Positions 34,534 to 42,331 of a stretch of 64,000 nucleotides of DNA are shown one piece after another. Each line of letters starts with the position of its first letter. The first letter of the stretch is position 1. The stretch covers positions 567,476-631,475 of the forward strand of contig JAFWOT010000012.1 in the NCBI GenBank assembly GCA_017509785.1. The letters are read 5' to 3'. Origin of the DNA: Clostridia bacterium (lineage in GTDB: Bacteria; Bacillota; Clostridia; Christensenellales; CAG-138). The notes under the pieces were generated by a model, which saw nothing but the letters and a program-made list of their open reading frames with translations, did not search any database and was not told the origin of the DNA. The position numbers and the translations under genes were made by a program.

Positions 34534-35517
34534 TCACGGCACGCGGGAACGCGTGCCGTTGTTTTTCAGCAGAATGGGACAAATTTCGTTCCTTGCTTCT
34601 ATGAACCTTCTTCCAAATTCAAGAAGATCCTCGCTCTTTCCCGCATCATTAAATATCCTCATCAGCTCTTCCGAGCGATCAACTACCGGGACGTATACGC
34701 CCGGCTCGTCCGGGGATTCCATCATCATGACGCCGTCAACAAATATCGTATCATCACAGGGATCGGAGCCGATCGACGCTTCGTTTTTCGGTTCGGTCCT
34801 CCGTCCGGCGTCGATCTCCTGCGGGAACAATCCGATGAACAGCTCGTCAAACAGGTATTCCCTTCCGTGATCCGATCCGCAGTATCCCTCAAGAAGGAAC
34901 CATCTTGTGAATCCGTCCTCGGTATATCGCACATAATTGAGTCCTTCCCATACGCTGATAGATGCGCCGTCTCCGCAAACATCTATGCGTCCATCGCTTT
35001 GTGCCGTTAAATCGGTAAAATCATCTCCATTGGTGTAATTCTCAAAAGCTTCGAAGCAATCTGCAAGTGCATGAGTAATGGGAATAAGCTCCTCTGCTTG
35101 CGTCAAAGATACGGAATGCTTTTCCGTGCCGTACTCAAAAACGCGGACTTCCACACTTCCCGTGCTCTTATACCATTCCTTCACTACCATCGCAAGGTTA
35201 TGAGCGTTCGTATCCGGAACTATCGGATCGGGCCTTGGGAAGCTGTTCGGAATCTTTTCAGGGGCATTCCCGATTTGAGGCGCGTCCGTAGGCTCAACGG
35301 TCGTTTCATCTCCCGGCAGAGCGGCTTCATGCCGCGAGGGCTTACTTACCGCATTCACGACCGCAAACAAGCAAACCGCGATCAGCAGCAGCGCTGCCGC
35401 CGCATAAATGAAACGAACGTACAGCGGCGCGGGCTTGGGTCTTTCATATCCCTCAGCCTCGTCGATGAATGCGGGATCTATCTCCGTTATCGCTTTATAT
35501 ACATCTTCCTTATTCAT
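34534..35517 (-). CDS. Probable membrane anti-sigma factor
   Basis: A 327-residue protein: a short cytoplasmic N-terminus (MNKEDVYKAITEIDPAFIDEAEGY), one membrane helix (about 36-55, FIYAAAALLLIAVCLFAVV) and a large extracytoplasmic part without recognised domains (SVEVRVFEYGTEKHSV...). The order sigma factor then single-pass protein, with an eight-base overlap (ATGAATAA), is the standard layout of ECF sigma and anti-sigma pairs in Clostridia. The start follows AAGGAG. No sequence motif proves anti-sigma activity; the assignment rests on position and topology. Confidence 0.75.
   Translation of the reverse strand: MNKEDVYKAITEIDPAFIDEAEGYERPKPAPLYVRFIYAAAALLLIAVCLFAVVNAVSKPSRHEAALPGDETTVEPTDAPQIGNAPEKIPNSFPRPDPIVPDTNAHNLAMVVKEWYKSTGSVEVRVFEYGTEKHSVSLTQAEELIPITHALADCFEAFENYTNGDDFTDLTAQSDGRIDVCGDGASISVWEGLNYVRYTEDGFTRWFLLEGYCGSDHGREYLFDELFIGLFPQEIDAGRRTEPKNEASIGSDPCDDTIFVDGVMMMESPDEPGVYVPVVDRSEELMRIFNDAGKSEDLLEFGRRFIEARNEICPILLKNNGTRSRVP
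34536..34566 (+). terminator. Terminator of the HerA-NERD unit, inside the anti-sigma coding end
   Basis: ACGGCACGCG-GGAA-CGCGTGCCGT (34536-34559) then TGTTTTT. The hairpin also encodes the last residues (TRSRVP) of the convergent anti-sigma gene, whose stop is at 34534-34536. Confidence 0.9.
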
Positions 35518-36073
35518 TATCGTATATCTCCTTCTCAATATGGGCTCGAAGCTTTTTTCTGAGCCTTGCAAGACGCTTCACGGCGGCAGTGCGGGAGACG
35601 CCCAAGTTCGAAGCAGCCTCTTCGACGCTCTCCTCGAACCAGTAGCGCTTTATGAAAAGCACCCTTTCCTCCCTTTTAAGGGATGCGAGCCATCGGTCTA
35701 TCACGCCGGCCAGCTCAGCGGTCTCGAATCTCTCCTCCACTCCACCGGGAGCGGGCAGGCATTCCTCAAGCTCCTCAAGCGCAATAGATCCCGCCCCCGC
35801 GGATCGCTTATTTCTCCTATTGTCTCTGAGACGATTGACGGATCCGTTTTTCAATATTCCGCAGAGGTAAGAGCGAAGCGATCTCGGCGTTTCCGGTGGG
35901 ATGCTTTGCCACAATTTGAGCAGCGCGTCGCTAACGCATTCCTCGGCGTCCCGGGCGTCCCCGAGAATGCCGAGGGCTATGCGAAAACACAGCGAACCGT
36001 ATTTCCTTTTCGTCTCGACTATGGCCTGTTCATCGCGGGCAAAAAATAACGCGATTATCTCGCCGTCGCTCAT
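35510..36073 (-). CDS. ECF-type RNA polymerase sigma factor
   Basis: A 187-residue sigma-70 family factor with region 2 (ALGILGDARDAEECVSDAL, LRSYLCGILKNGSVNRLRDN) and region 4 (EESVEEAASNLGVSRTAAVKRLARLRKKL), lacking regions 1 and 3. It would direct RNA polymerase to stress promoters when released by the downstream membrane protein. AAAGGAG lies before the ATG. The upstream bases contain GTGTCTTATAGGGTG, which could be a self-regulated ECF promoter, but no second copy was found to compare. Confidence 0.93.
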   Translation of the reverse strand: MSDGEIIALFFARDEQAIVETKRKYGSLCFRIALGILGDARDAEECVSDALLKLWQSIPPETPRSLRSYLCGILKNGSVNRLRDNRRNKRSAGAGSIALEELEECLPAPGGVEERFETAELAGVIDRWLASLKREERVLFIKRYWFEESVEEAASNLGVSRTAAVKRLARLRKKLRAHIEKEIYDNE

Positions 36074-36195
36074 GGCGATCTCCTTTCCGTTGAAGGTCCT
36101 TCACCCTATAAGACACTTTTCAGGCAGGGATATCCCTCGTTTGTCAGAATATATTTTTACGTCCGATCAAGCGCCCCCCGTTTTCAAAAACAAAA

Positions 36196-36213
36196 CCCGG
36201 GAGACCCCCGGGC
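36196..36213 (-). terminator. Terminator of the second MATE gene
   Basis: CCCGGG-N5-CCCGGG hairpin (36196-36212) followed on the minus strand by TTTTGTTTTTG. Confidence 0.85.
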
Positions 36214-36220
36214 TTTATTC

Positions 36221-37606
36221 TTATTCGCCTTCCACAGTCAGGTTGTTGACCCATTTGCGGCGCTTGATGAAAACGTATCCGACGACGCATTTTATGAGAT
36301 CGAGCGCGCGGACTATGATGAACATCGGGAGTATCGGCAGGCTCGTATAATGCGCGATGATGAACGCGGCGGGGACGCAGATCGTCCATACGAAGCCGCT
36401 GTCAAAGAGGAACGTGATGAAAGTCTTCCCTCCGGAGCGCAGCGTAAAATAGCTCGCGTTCGTGTAGGCGTCTATCGGCATCATGCAGGCGCTGACTATG
36501 AGCATATCGCAGGCAAGCTCCCTGACCTCTTCGATGGTGTTGTAGAGCCTCGGAATAAAGGGCGCGACCGCCGCCATCACCGCGCCGACCGCCGAGCAGA
36601 GCAGAACGGAGAAGACTATGAGCTTCCTGTCCTCATCGACGGCCCTTTCGAATTCGCCCGCGCCGAGGAGCTGACCGACGATTATCGCGATAGTCGAGCC
36701 CATTGCGAAGAACGCGCAGAAGAAGAGGTTCGACACCGTCGAAGAAATGCTGACGGCGGGGATGACCTCCGCCCCCTTATAGGAATAGCACTGGTTGAGC
36801 ACGGTCATCCCGAGGGACCAGAGGAGCTCGTTCGCCATGAGCGGCGCGCCCTTCTTTATCATCCTGCCGACGAGTCGACCCGGCACGCGGAACGAGGAGA
36901 AGAGCCCCTTGAGATAGGTGAAGCGATCCGTCCTCAGGTGCGGGACGATGACGACTATCCCGCATTCGACGAAGCGGGCGATGACGGTGGCTATCGCCGC
37001 GCCGACCACGCCAAGCGCGGGCATGCCGAGCTTGCCGAATATGAGCAGATAATTCAGCACGAGGTTGATGATTATCGCGATTATGCCCGCCGCCATGGGG
37101 AGCTTCGTATAGCCCGTTTCCCTCAACGTGCCGGCGTACACCTGCATTATGGCGAAGGGAAGCATCTGGATGAGCATCACGGCAAGGTATTGCTTACCGT
37201 ACGAGAGTGTGAGCGCGAGATCGATATCCTCCGTGCTCTCATGGAGGAAGAGGAGTATCAGCTGTTCGCCGAACAGGAGGAACGCCCCGATGAACAGTAT
37301 GAACACCAGCAGTACGGTGTAGAACTTCATGCGGATGGTGTGACGGACGCCCTCGTTATCGCGCTTGCCGAAGAACTGCGCGGTGAAAATGCCCGCGCCG
37401 GATATCCCCCCGAATATCGCGAGATTGAATACGAACATGAGCTGGTTCACTATCGCGACGCCGCTCATCTGCTCCGTGCCGATGCGCCCGACCATGATGT
37501 TGTCGAGCAGGCTGACGAAATTCGTAATTACATTTTGGACCAGTATCGGCAGCATCACCGCGAAGAGCCTGCGGTAAAACGCCCTGTCCCCGAAATATTT
37601 ACTCAT
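36221..37606 (-). CDS. MATE family efflux transporter (second)
   Basis: A 461-residue, 12-helix transporter distinct from the one at 16.9 kb (little sequence in common). YFGDRAFYRRLFAVMLPILVQN at the N-terminus, NIMVGRIGTEQMSGVAIVNQL and GISGAGIFTAQFFGKRD mark the MATE fold. It probably exports drugs or metabolites with sodium or proton uptake. The promoter (37633-37660) sits inside the terminator hairpin of the preceding operon. GAGGGC precedes the ATG. Confidence 0.92.
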   Translation of the reverse strand: MSKYFGDRAFYRRLFAVMLPILVQNVITNFVSLLDNIMVGRIGTEQMSGVAIVNQLMFVFNLAIFGGISGAGIFTAQFFGKRDNEGVRHTIRMKFYTVLLVFILFIGAFLLFGEQLILLFLHESTEDIDLALTLSYGKQYLAVMLIQMLPFAIMQVYAGTLRETGYTKLPMAAGIIAIIINLVLNYLLIFGKLGMPALGVVGAAIATVIARFVECGIVVIVPHLRTDRFTYLKGLFSSFRVPGRLVGRMIKKGAPLMANELLWSLGMTVLNQCYSYKGAEVIPAVSISSTVSNLFFCAFFAMGSTIAIIVGQLLGAGEFERAVDEDRKLIVFSVLLCSAVGAVMAAVAPFIPRLYNTIEEVRELACDMLIVSACMMPIDAYTNASYFTLRSGGKTFITFLFDSGFVWTICVPAAFIIAHYTSLPILPMFIIVRALDLIKCVVGYVFIKRRKWVNNLTVEGE

Positions 37607-37615
37607 AATGCCCTC

Positions 37616-37660
37616 AAAAAAAGTTTGCCTCTATTATAGCAGACAGAGGCAAAAAAGCAA
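37616..37660 (-). terminator. Terminator hairpin containing the promoter of the second MATE gene
   Basis: On the minus strand TTTGCCTCT (37645-37653) and AGAGGCAAA (37624-37632) form a perfect 9-base stem with a 12-base loop, then C and seven T (37616-37622): a good terminator for the 39.7-37.7 kb operon. The loop contains TATAAT (37633-37638), and TTGCTT (37655-37660) lies 16 bases before it, so the same bases make the promoter of the MATE gene. Confidence 0.8.
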
Positions 37661-37674
37661 ATATATGCTTCATT

Positions 37675-38226
37675 TTACAGGAACCGGAGCTTGGGGCGCA
37701 GGCGGTCGCGGTAGAGCCTTTCGGCGACGCCGAGGGCGGCGTCGTAAACGAGGAGGCACAGCAGCAGCCCGATGAAGAATACGGCGTTCATCGCGGCGCC
37801 CATCTCGCCCATGTCGGCGAGGACGGCTTCGAGCCTCAGCACAAGGCAGAGGAAGAGATACAGAAGCCCCTCGGAGACTGCGAAGAACCCGAGCTTTGCG
37901 AGCGCCCGCAGCGGGGCGCGGCGGATACTCAGAAATAGGGGGCGCAGTATCGGATAATACCCGATGAACACGTAGAAGAACGCGAGCTCCTTATCGGGGC
38001 AGAGCAGCACCGAGAGCACTGCCGAGGCCATATAGCAGAGCCACGCCCTGCCCCGCCCGAATTCGGACAGGACGGGGATGAGGCACACGGAGGCGATGAG
38101 CGGCGCCGCGTATGTGAGCACCGCGAGCACCCCTCCCAAGAGCATAAGGACAACGCCCAATGCGGCCATCATGCCGCAGAAGGTCACGGCGAGAGCTTTT
38201 TTGCTGTTCTGCCTTCCCACGCCCAT
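37675..38226 (-). CDS. Conserved polytopic membrane protein
   Basis: A 183-residue hydrophobic protein with five or six membrane helices. The N-terminal helix (ALAVTFCGMMAALGVVLMLL) resembles those of ECF-type vitamin transporter S components, but no substrate motif can be named. Proteins of this kind are common and uncharacterised in Clostridia. It begins three bases after the PAS-domain gene and ends the operon. Confidence 0.75.
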   Translation of the reverse strand: MGVGRQNSKKALAVTFCGMMAALGVVLMLLGGVLAVLTYAAPLIASVCLIPVLSEFGRGRAWLCYMASAVLSVLLCPDKELAFFYVFIGYYPILRPLFLSIRRAPLRALAKLGFFAVSEGLLYLFLCLVLRLEAVLADMGEMGAAMNAVFFIGLLLCLLVYDAALGVAERLYRDRLRPKLRFL

Positions 38227-38229
38227 CGG

Positions 38230-38604
38230 CTACCAAAGTTCGTAGCGGGGCATGGTCTCCGCATTGCGGAACTCATGCTTCTCATAGTAGCCGATGAGCT
38301 CGCCCGCGTCGTCGCGCAGGGCGACCATGTAGACGTCCTTGTTGACGGTCGGGTTATGGAAGGTATGGACGAGGTTGTGCGCCTTGTCCGCGCGGAACCA
38401 ATCGACGACCCTCTTTATCGCCTCGCGGCTCTTGGGGGAATGGCAGTCGAGCAGGTTCCGCCCGAGAAGGGCATATCCGCCGTGCTTTGCCTCCGCCTCC
38501 GCCGCGGCGGGATTCATGTAGATTATGACGTCGTCGAGATCGCAGATGACTATCTGCGCGCGATCCTGTTCGAGAACGCTTTTAAAGAACGGTGAAAGAT
38601 CCAT
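38230..38604 (-). CDS. Single-domain PAS protein
   Basis: A 124-residue protein that is essentially one PAS fold: residues about 5-115, with AQIVICDLDDVIIYMNPAAAE, LLGRNLLDCH and the final DDAGELIGYYEKHEF. It lacks any output domain and so is a sensor or a binding protein acting with a partner. The start at 38604 follows AAAGGGG; the longer frame to 38733 lies within the preceding gene. Ligand unknown. Confidence 0.82.
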   Translation of the reverse strand: MDLSPFFKSVLEQDRAQIVICDLDDVIIYMNPAAAEAEAKHGGYALLGRNLLDCHSPKSREAIKRVVDWFRADKAHNLVHTFHNPTVNKDVYMVALRDDAGELIGYYEKHEFRNAETMPRYELW

Positions 38605-38624
38605 TTTTGCCCCTTTCTTTTTCG

Positions 38625-39665
38625 TCAATCCGCCTTTTGCAGTTTGGAAAGCCCGGCGTAGGCGTTCCTGATGGAGGTCTCCATCTCGGAGACGGAATCG
38701 AACCCGGTCATGGCTCCCATATAGGTTCCCCAAACGGGGTTGGAACCCTCGCTCATGGAGCCTATCTGTATGGTATTGCCGAAGAAGCCGTCCCGCTCCC
38801 AGCTGACGCGGGCAACGCCGCTCTTATGCAGGAGCACGCCGTCGAACTCATAGACGGCGTATTCCGTCACGGATTCGCCCCAGCGGGTGAATGTGAGCTC
38901 GACCGCTTCGAGCAGATGGCTCTCCGTCCTCCCGTCGGTGACGAGATAGAGCCCTATCGGCTTCCATTCATAGGATTCGTAATGCTTCGTCGCGGAGGAA
39001 AGCAGCTCGCCCGTCGCGCTGAATTCCTTCTCGATCTCCTCCGCCGCCCTTTCGCGCAGAACGGAGAGCGTTTCCTCATCCGCCATGGACAGATCCGTGA
39101 GGTAAAGGGCGAGCCCCTCCACGGTCACGGTCTTCGACTTGCTGCTGAGGTTATAGGAGCCGCTCTTCGCGGTGACCACGGCCTGCTCCCCTTCGGAGAG
39201 TGAGCCGTTGCCCTCGATGAAATAATCGACGCCCGCCGTGCCTTTGATCTTCGCTTCGCCCGTGCCGTCCGCTCCGGAAAACACTATCTCCATCCCCTCG
39301 AACGGGTCGACGGTCGGCTTCGCGGGATCCCCGAAGACGAGTGTATAGATCGCGGCGAGTATGCCTATGACGAAGGGCGTCAGCACTATCGCGAGCGCGA
39401 TGCGCTTACCCCTTTTGACTCTGCTGTTCTTTTCGTCTTCAAACTCGGACTGCGCCTTCAGCCTGCCCTTTTCACGCTCGTACATGAGGCGGCGGATGCG
39501 CTCGTCGTGCTCCTCCTTCGTCTCCTCATGCTCGATCACGCGGGAAAACCCGCAGTACGGGCATTGGGCAAGCTCCTTGCCGCTGCCGTTCAAAAGCTCC
39601 ATATTCGCGCCGCATTGCGGGCATTTCAAAAGCTCCTCCGAGGGGAGCGTATCGCTGCTGCTCAT
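38625..39665 (-). CDS. Zinc-ribbon membrane protein of unknown function
   Basis: A 346-residue protein. Residues 15-38 form a zinc ribbon (CPQC and CPYC), followed by a charged helix, a membrane helix at about 90-113 (IALAIVLTPFVIGILAAIYTL) and an extracellular part of about 230 residues with no family I recognise. The ATG at 39665 is supported by GGAGG 8 bases upstream; a GTG start at 39683 has none. It is the first gene of a three-gene operon with the PAS protein and the small membrane protein. Confidence 0.8.
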   Translation of the reverse strand: MSSSDTLPSEELLKCPQCGANMELLNGSGKELAQCPYCGFSRVIEHEETKEEHDERIRRLMYEREKGRLKAQSEFEDEKNSRVKRGKRIALAIVLTPFVIGILAAIYTLVFGDPAKPTVDPFEGMEIVFSGADGTGEAKIKGTAGVDYFIEGNGSLSEGEQAVVTAKSGSYNLSSKSKTVTVEGLALYLTDLSMADEETLSVLRERAAEEIEKEFSATGELLSSATKHYESYEWKPIGLYLVTDGRTESHLLEAVELTFTRWGESVTEYAVYEFDGVLLHKSGVARVSWERDGFFGNTIQIGSMSEGSNPVWGTYMGAMTGFDSVSEMETSIRNAYAGLSKLQKAD

Positions 39666-39692
39666 ATCCACCTCCGTATTCACATCCTTATG

Positions 39693-39721
39693 ATTTTATC
39701 AAAACGGGAGCGCGGTGTCAA
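39693..39721 (-). promoter_or_regulatory. Promoter of the zinc-ribbon/PAS/membrane operon
   Basis: Minus strand TTGACA (39716-39721), 17 bases, TAAAAT (39693-39698), 28 bases before the start. Confidence 0.85.
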
Positions 39722-39766
39722 TCCCGGCAAAGGCGAATGGATCGATATGCCTTCGGTGGGAAAAGC

Positions 39767-39795
39767 AAGGGCCCTCCCGCGTGGGGAGAGCCCTT
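39767..39795 (-). terminator. Terminator of htpG
   Basis: AAGGGCTCTCCCC-ACGC-GGGAGGGCCCTT (one mismatch) followed on the minus strand by GCTTTTCCC. Confidence 0.7.
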
Positions 39796-39817
39796 GACCT
39801 TAACGGATATCATCGGT

Positions 39818-41725
39818 TCAGTTCAGCATAAGCCCGGTGATGAGATCGGCGACCTCGGAGGGGTTCTCGATGGAGAGGCCGGAGATGAGGCGCGCGCTCG
39901 CGCAGAGTATGCGGCTGTAATCCTTCAGCTTTTCCTTATCCTCGATGAAGAGCGTCTTGAGCCTGCCGGCGATGGGATGATCCCTGTTGATCTCGAGGAT
40001 CTTCTCCGCCTTTATGCCGTTTTCGGCTCCGGGCATGCGTCCGAGGGTCTTTTCCATATTGGTGGATACGGCGCCCTCGCTCGAGATGCAGACGGGATGC
40101 CCGGAGAGCGTGTTCGTGAAGCGGACGGCGCTTACTTCCCCGCCTATCGCTTCCTTCATAAAATCGAAGAGATCCTTGGATTTCTCATTTTCGAGCTTCA
40201 GGCTCTCCTTCTCCTCGTCGGAATCGAGATCGAGCTCATCCGTCATCACGTTGGAGAACTCGTGCCCGCCGTACTCGTGCAGCATCATGAGGGCGAACTC
40301 GTCCACGTCCTCGAGCAGGTAGAGCACCTCGAACCCCTTGCCGACAACGGCCTCCACGCGGGGCAGGAGGCTGGCCTGTTCGCGGCTCTCGCCGGCGGCG
40401 TAGAATATCTTCTTTTGGCCCTCCTTCATGCGGGAGACGTACTCCCCGAGGGTCGTCGGCTCATCCGAAGCGGAGGACTCGAACATGACGAGATCCTGCA
40501 GGGCAGCCTTGTGCATGCCGTAATCGGCATAGAGGCCGTACTTCAGCTGGGTGCCGAAGGCCTTATAGAAGGTCTTGTACTTATCGCGCTCGTTTTCAAG
40601 CATGGCCTTGAGCTCGTCGCCTATCTTCGTTTCGAGGGCCTTTGCTATGTGCTTGAGCTGCCTGTCATGCTGGAGCATCTCACGCGAGATGTTGAGCGAG
40701 AGATCGGCGCTGTCAACGAGACCGCGCACGAAGCTGAAATAGTCCGGCAGGAGCTCCGCGCACTTATCCATTATCAGCACGCCCGATGAATAAAGCCTGA
40801 GACCCTTTTCGTAATCGCGGCTGTAATAATTATAGGGAGCCGATGCGGGTATGAAGAGGAGCGCGGTGTAATCGGAAACGCCCTCGGTCTTCTGCCTGAT
40901 GACCTTCAGCGGGGCCTCGAAATCGCGGAACTGCTCCTCGTAGAAGGCGGCGTACTCCTCATCCTTCACCTCGGTGCGGGGCTTCTTCCAGATGGGGGTC
41001 ATGCGGTTGAGGGTCTCGTCCTCGAGATAGTCCTCGTATTCGGGCTTATCCTCGGGGGAATCCTCCCTGCGGCGGGATTTCTTCACCATCATCCGGATGG
41101 GGTAGCGCACGTAATCGGAATACTTCGAGACGAGGGCACGGAGCCTGTATTCTTCAAGGAATTCGGAATATTTTTCGTCATCGGTATCGGGACGCAGAGC
41201 GAGCTTCACGAGGGTGCCGTTATGCTCGAGCTCATTTTCGCCGGCGGGCTCTATCGTGTAGCCGTCCACACCGGAGGATTCCCATTTCCACGCCTCCTCC
41301 GCGCCGTAAGCGCGGCTGATGACGGTTATCTTTTCGCTCACCATGAATGCGGAATAGAAGCCGACGCCGAACTGGCCGATTATGTCGACCTCCTCCCCGC
41401 CGACCGCGCCTTCCTTCTTGAAGTCGAACGAGCCGCTCTTCGCGATGGTGCCGAGGTTGCTCTCCAGCTCCTCCTTCGTCATGCCGCAGCCGTTATCGCG
41501 CACGATGAGCGTGCGGGCGGCCTTATCGGGGACGAGCCTTATCTCGTAATCGCCCCTGTTGAGGCTGACGCTCCCGTCCGTGAGGGAGCGGAAATAGAGC
41601 TTGTCGATCGCGTCGCTCGCGTTCGAAATGAGCTCGCGCAGGAATATCTCCTTGTGCGTGTAGATCGAGTTGATCATCATGTCGAGGAGCTTCTTCGATT
41701 CCGTCTTGAACTGTTTCTTTGCCAT
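39818..41725 (-). CDS. htpG: Hsp90 chaperone HtpG
   Basis: A 635-residue ATP-dependent chaperone. The N-terminal GHKL ATPase shows IFLRELISNASDAIDKL, RDNGCGMTKEEL and IGQFGVGFYSAFMVS; the middle domain has YIPASAPY-type and SREMLQHDR segments, and the dimerisation domain completes the usual length. AGAT-rich SD (TTGGAGATG) precedes the ATG at 12 bases. It is a single-gene transcript with its own promoter and terminator. No HrcA/CIRCE repeat is seen. Confidence 0.97.
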   Translation of the reverse strand: MAKKQFKTESKKLLDMMINSIYTHKEIFLRELISNASDAIDKLYFRSLTDGSVSLNRGDYEIRLVPDKAARTLIVRDNGCGMTKEELESNLGTIAKSGSFDFKKEGAVGGEEVDIIGQFGVGFYSAFMVSEKITVISRAYGAEEAWKWESSGVDGYTIEPAGENELEHNGTLVKLALRPDTDDEKYSEFLEEYRLRALVSKYSDYVRYPIRMMVKKSRRREDSPEDKPEYEDYLEDETLNRMTPIWKKPRTEVKDEEYAAFYEEQFRDFEAPLKVIRQKTEGVSDYTALLFIPASAPYNYYSRDYEKGLRLYSSGVLIMDKCAELLPDYFSFVRGLVDSADLSLNISREMLQHDRQLKHIAKALETKIGDELKAMLENERDKYKTFYKAFGTQLKYGLYADYGMHKAALQDLVMFESSASDEPTTLGEYVSRMKEGQKKIFYAAGESREQASLLPRVEAVVGKGFEVLYLLEDVDEFALMMLHEYGGHEFSNVMTDELDLDSDEEKESLKLENEKSKDLFDFMKEAIGGEVSAVRFTNTLSGHPVCISSEGAVSTNMEKTLGRMPGAENGIKAEKILEINRDHPIAGRLKTLFIEDKEKLKDYSRILCASARLISGLSIENPSEVADLITGLMLN

Positions 41726-41758
41726 TAAGATTCATCTCCAATGTTTTGGTTTGCCTCT

Positions 41759-41786
41759 ATATTATCACTCTTTTTTGGCAATTCAA
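41759..41786 (-). promoter_or_regulatory. Promoter of htpG
   Basis: Minus strand TTGAAT (41781-41786), 16 bases, TAATAT (41759-41764), 34 bases before the start. Confidence 0.6.
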
Positions 41787-41841
41787 TGTTTTGGGGCGAT
41801 AAACGCGCCAATATATTCCCCGTACGTTCGTCCGACGGACG

Positions 41842-41878
41842 TCGCACGGGCGTCCGACAAGTCTCGCACGGGCGTCCG
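41842..41878. repeat. Two 15-base direct repeats
   Basis: TCGCACGGGCGTCCG occurs at 41842-41856 and 41864-41878 (22-base period) between htpG and the YolD-like gene. Purpose unknown. Confidence 0.6.
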
Positions 41879-41885
41879 GGTCCGG

Positions 41886-42326
41886 TCAGCGGGGGTCTTC
41901 TTCCCCGTCCGGGAGAAGCTCCGCCTCGACTATATCGTCAATGCGAATGCCCGCTCCGTCGGCAAAGAGTATGAGCCGCAGCGTTTCATTCACGGCGGCG
42001 ACCTCCCCCTCGTGACGGAGTATCGCCCCGCCCCGCTTGCGCTCATCCGGCACGAAATAGGATATGCGCGCGCGGCGGACCGCGCCCTGCCGCAGCTCTC
42101 TCAATTGAACGTCTATTATATGCTTCTCGTCCTCGTCCAGTATGGGTCTGCCGTCGGTCAGGCGGGCGGTCTCCTCCACGATGGAATCGTACCCCGTCAG
42201 CGCGGCGAACGGCGCGAACTGGGCGGCGCGGTCATAATTCGTCATATGCGGCCTGTCATGGCATTCATGCCGGGGCATCAGCATAATATGGTCATACGCG
42301 TGTTCGTCATGCCTCAATTCAAGCAC
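41886..42326 (-). CDS. YolD-like protein
   Basis: A protein of about 146 residues with the YolD-like core DRAAQFAPFAALTGYD and LDEDEKHIIDVQLRELRQG, and a C-terminal acidic tail. YolD-like proteins are commonly encoded next to Y-family polymerases of the UvrX/UmuC type and are thought to help them, like UmuD. The start is uncertain: a GTG at 42326 lies only five bases after the polymerase stop with AGGGGG too close; an ATG at 42284 would shorten it by 14 residues. Translational coupling to the polymerase gene is likely. Confidence 0.85.
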   Translation of the reverse strand: MLELRHDEHAYDHIMLMPRHECHDRPHMTNYDRAAQFAPFAALTGYDSIVEETARLTDGRPILDEDEKHIIDVQLRELRQGAVRRARISYFVPDERKRGGAILRHEGEVAAVNETLRLILFADGAGIRIDDIVEAELLPDGEEDPR

Positions 42327-42331
42327 ACCCC

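Noticed and set aside
41726..41885. CIRCE heat-shock operator before htpG
   Set aside because: No TTAGCACTC-N9-GAGTGCTAA or near match is present.
41821..41885. Attachment site or integron-like repeats between htpG and the YolD-like gene
   Set aside because: Only two 15-base direct repeats are visible, with no integrase or mobile gene nearby.
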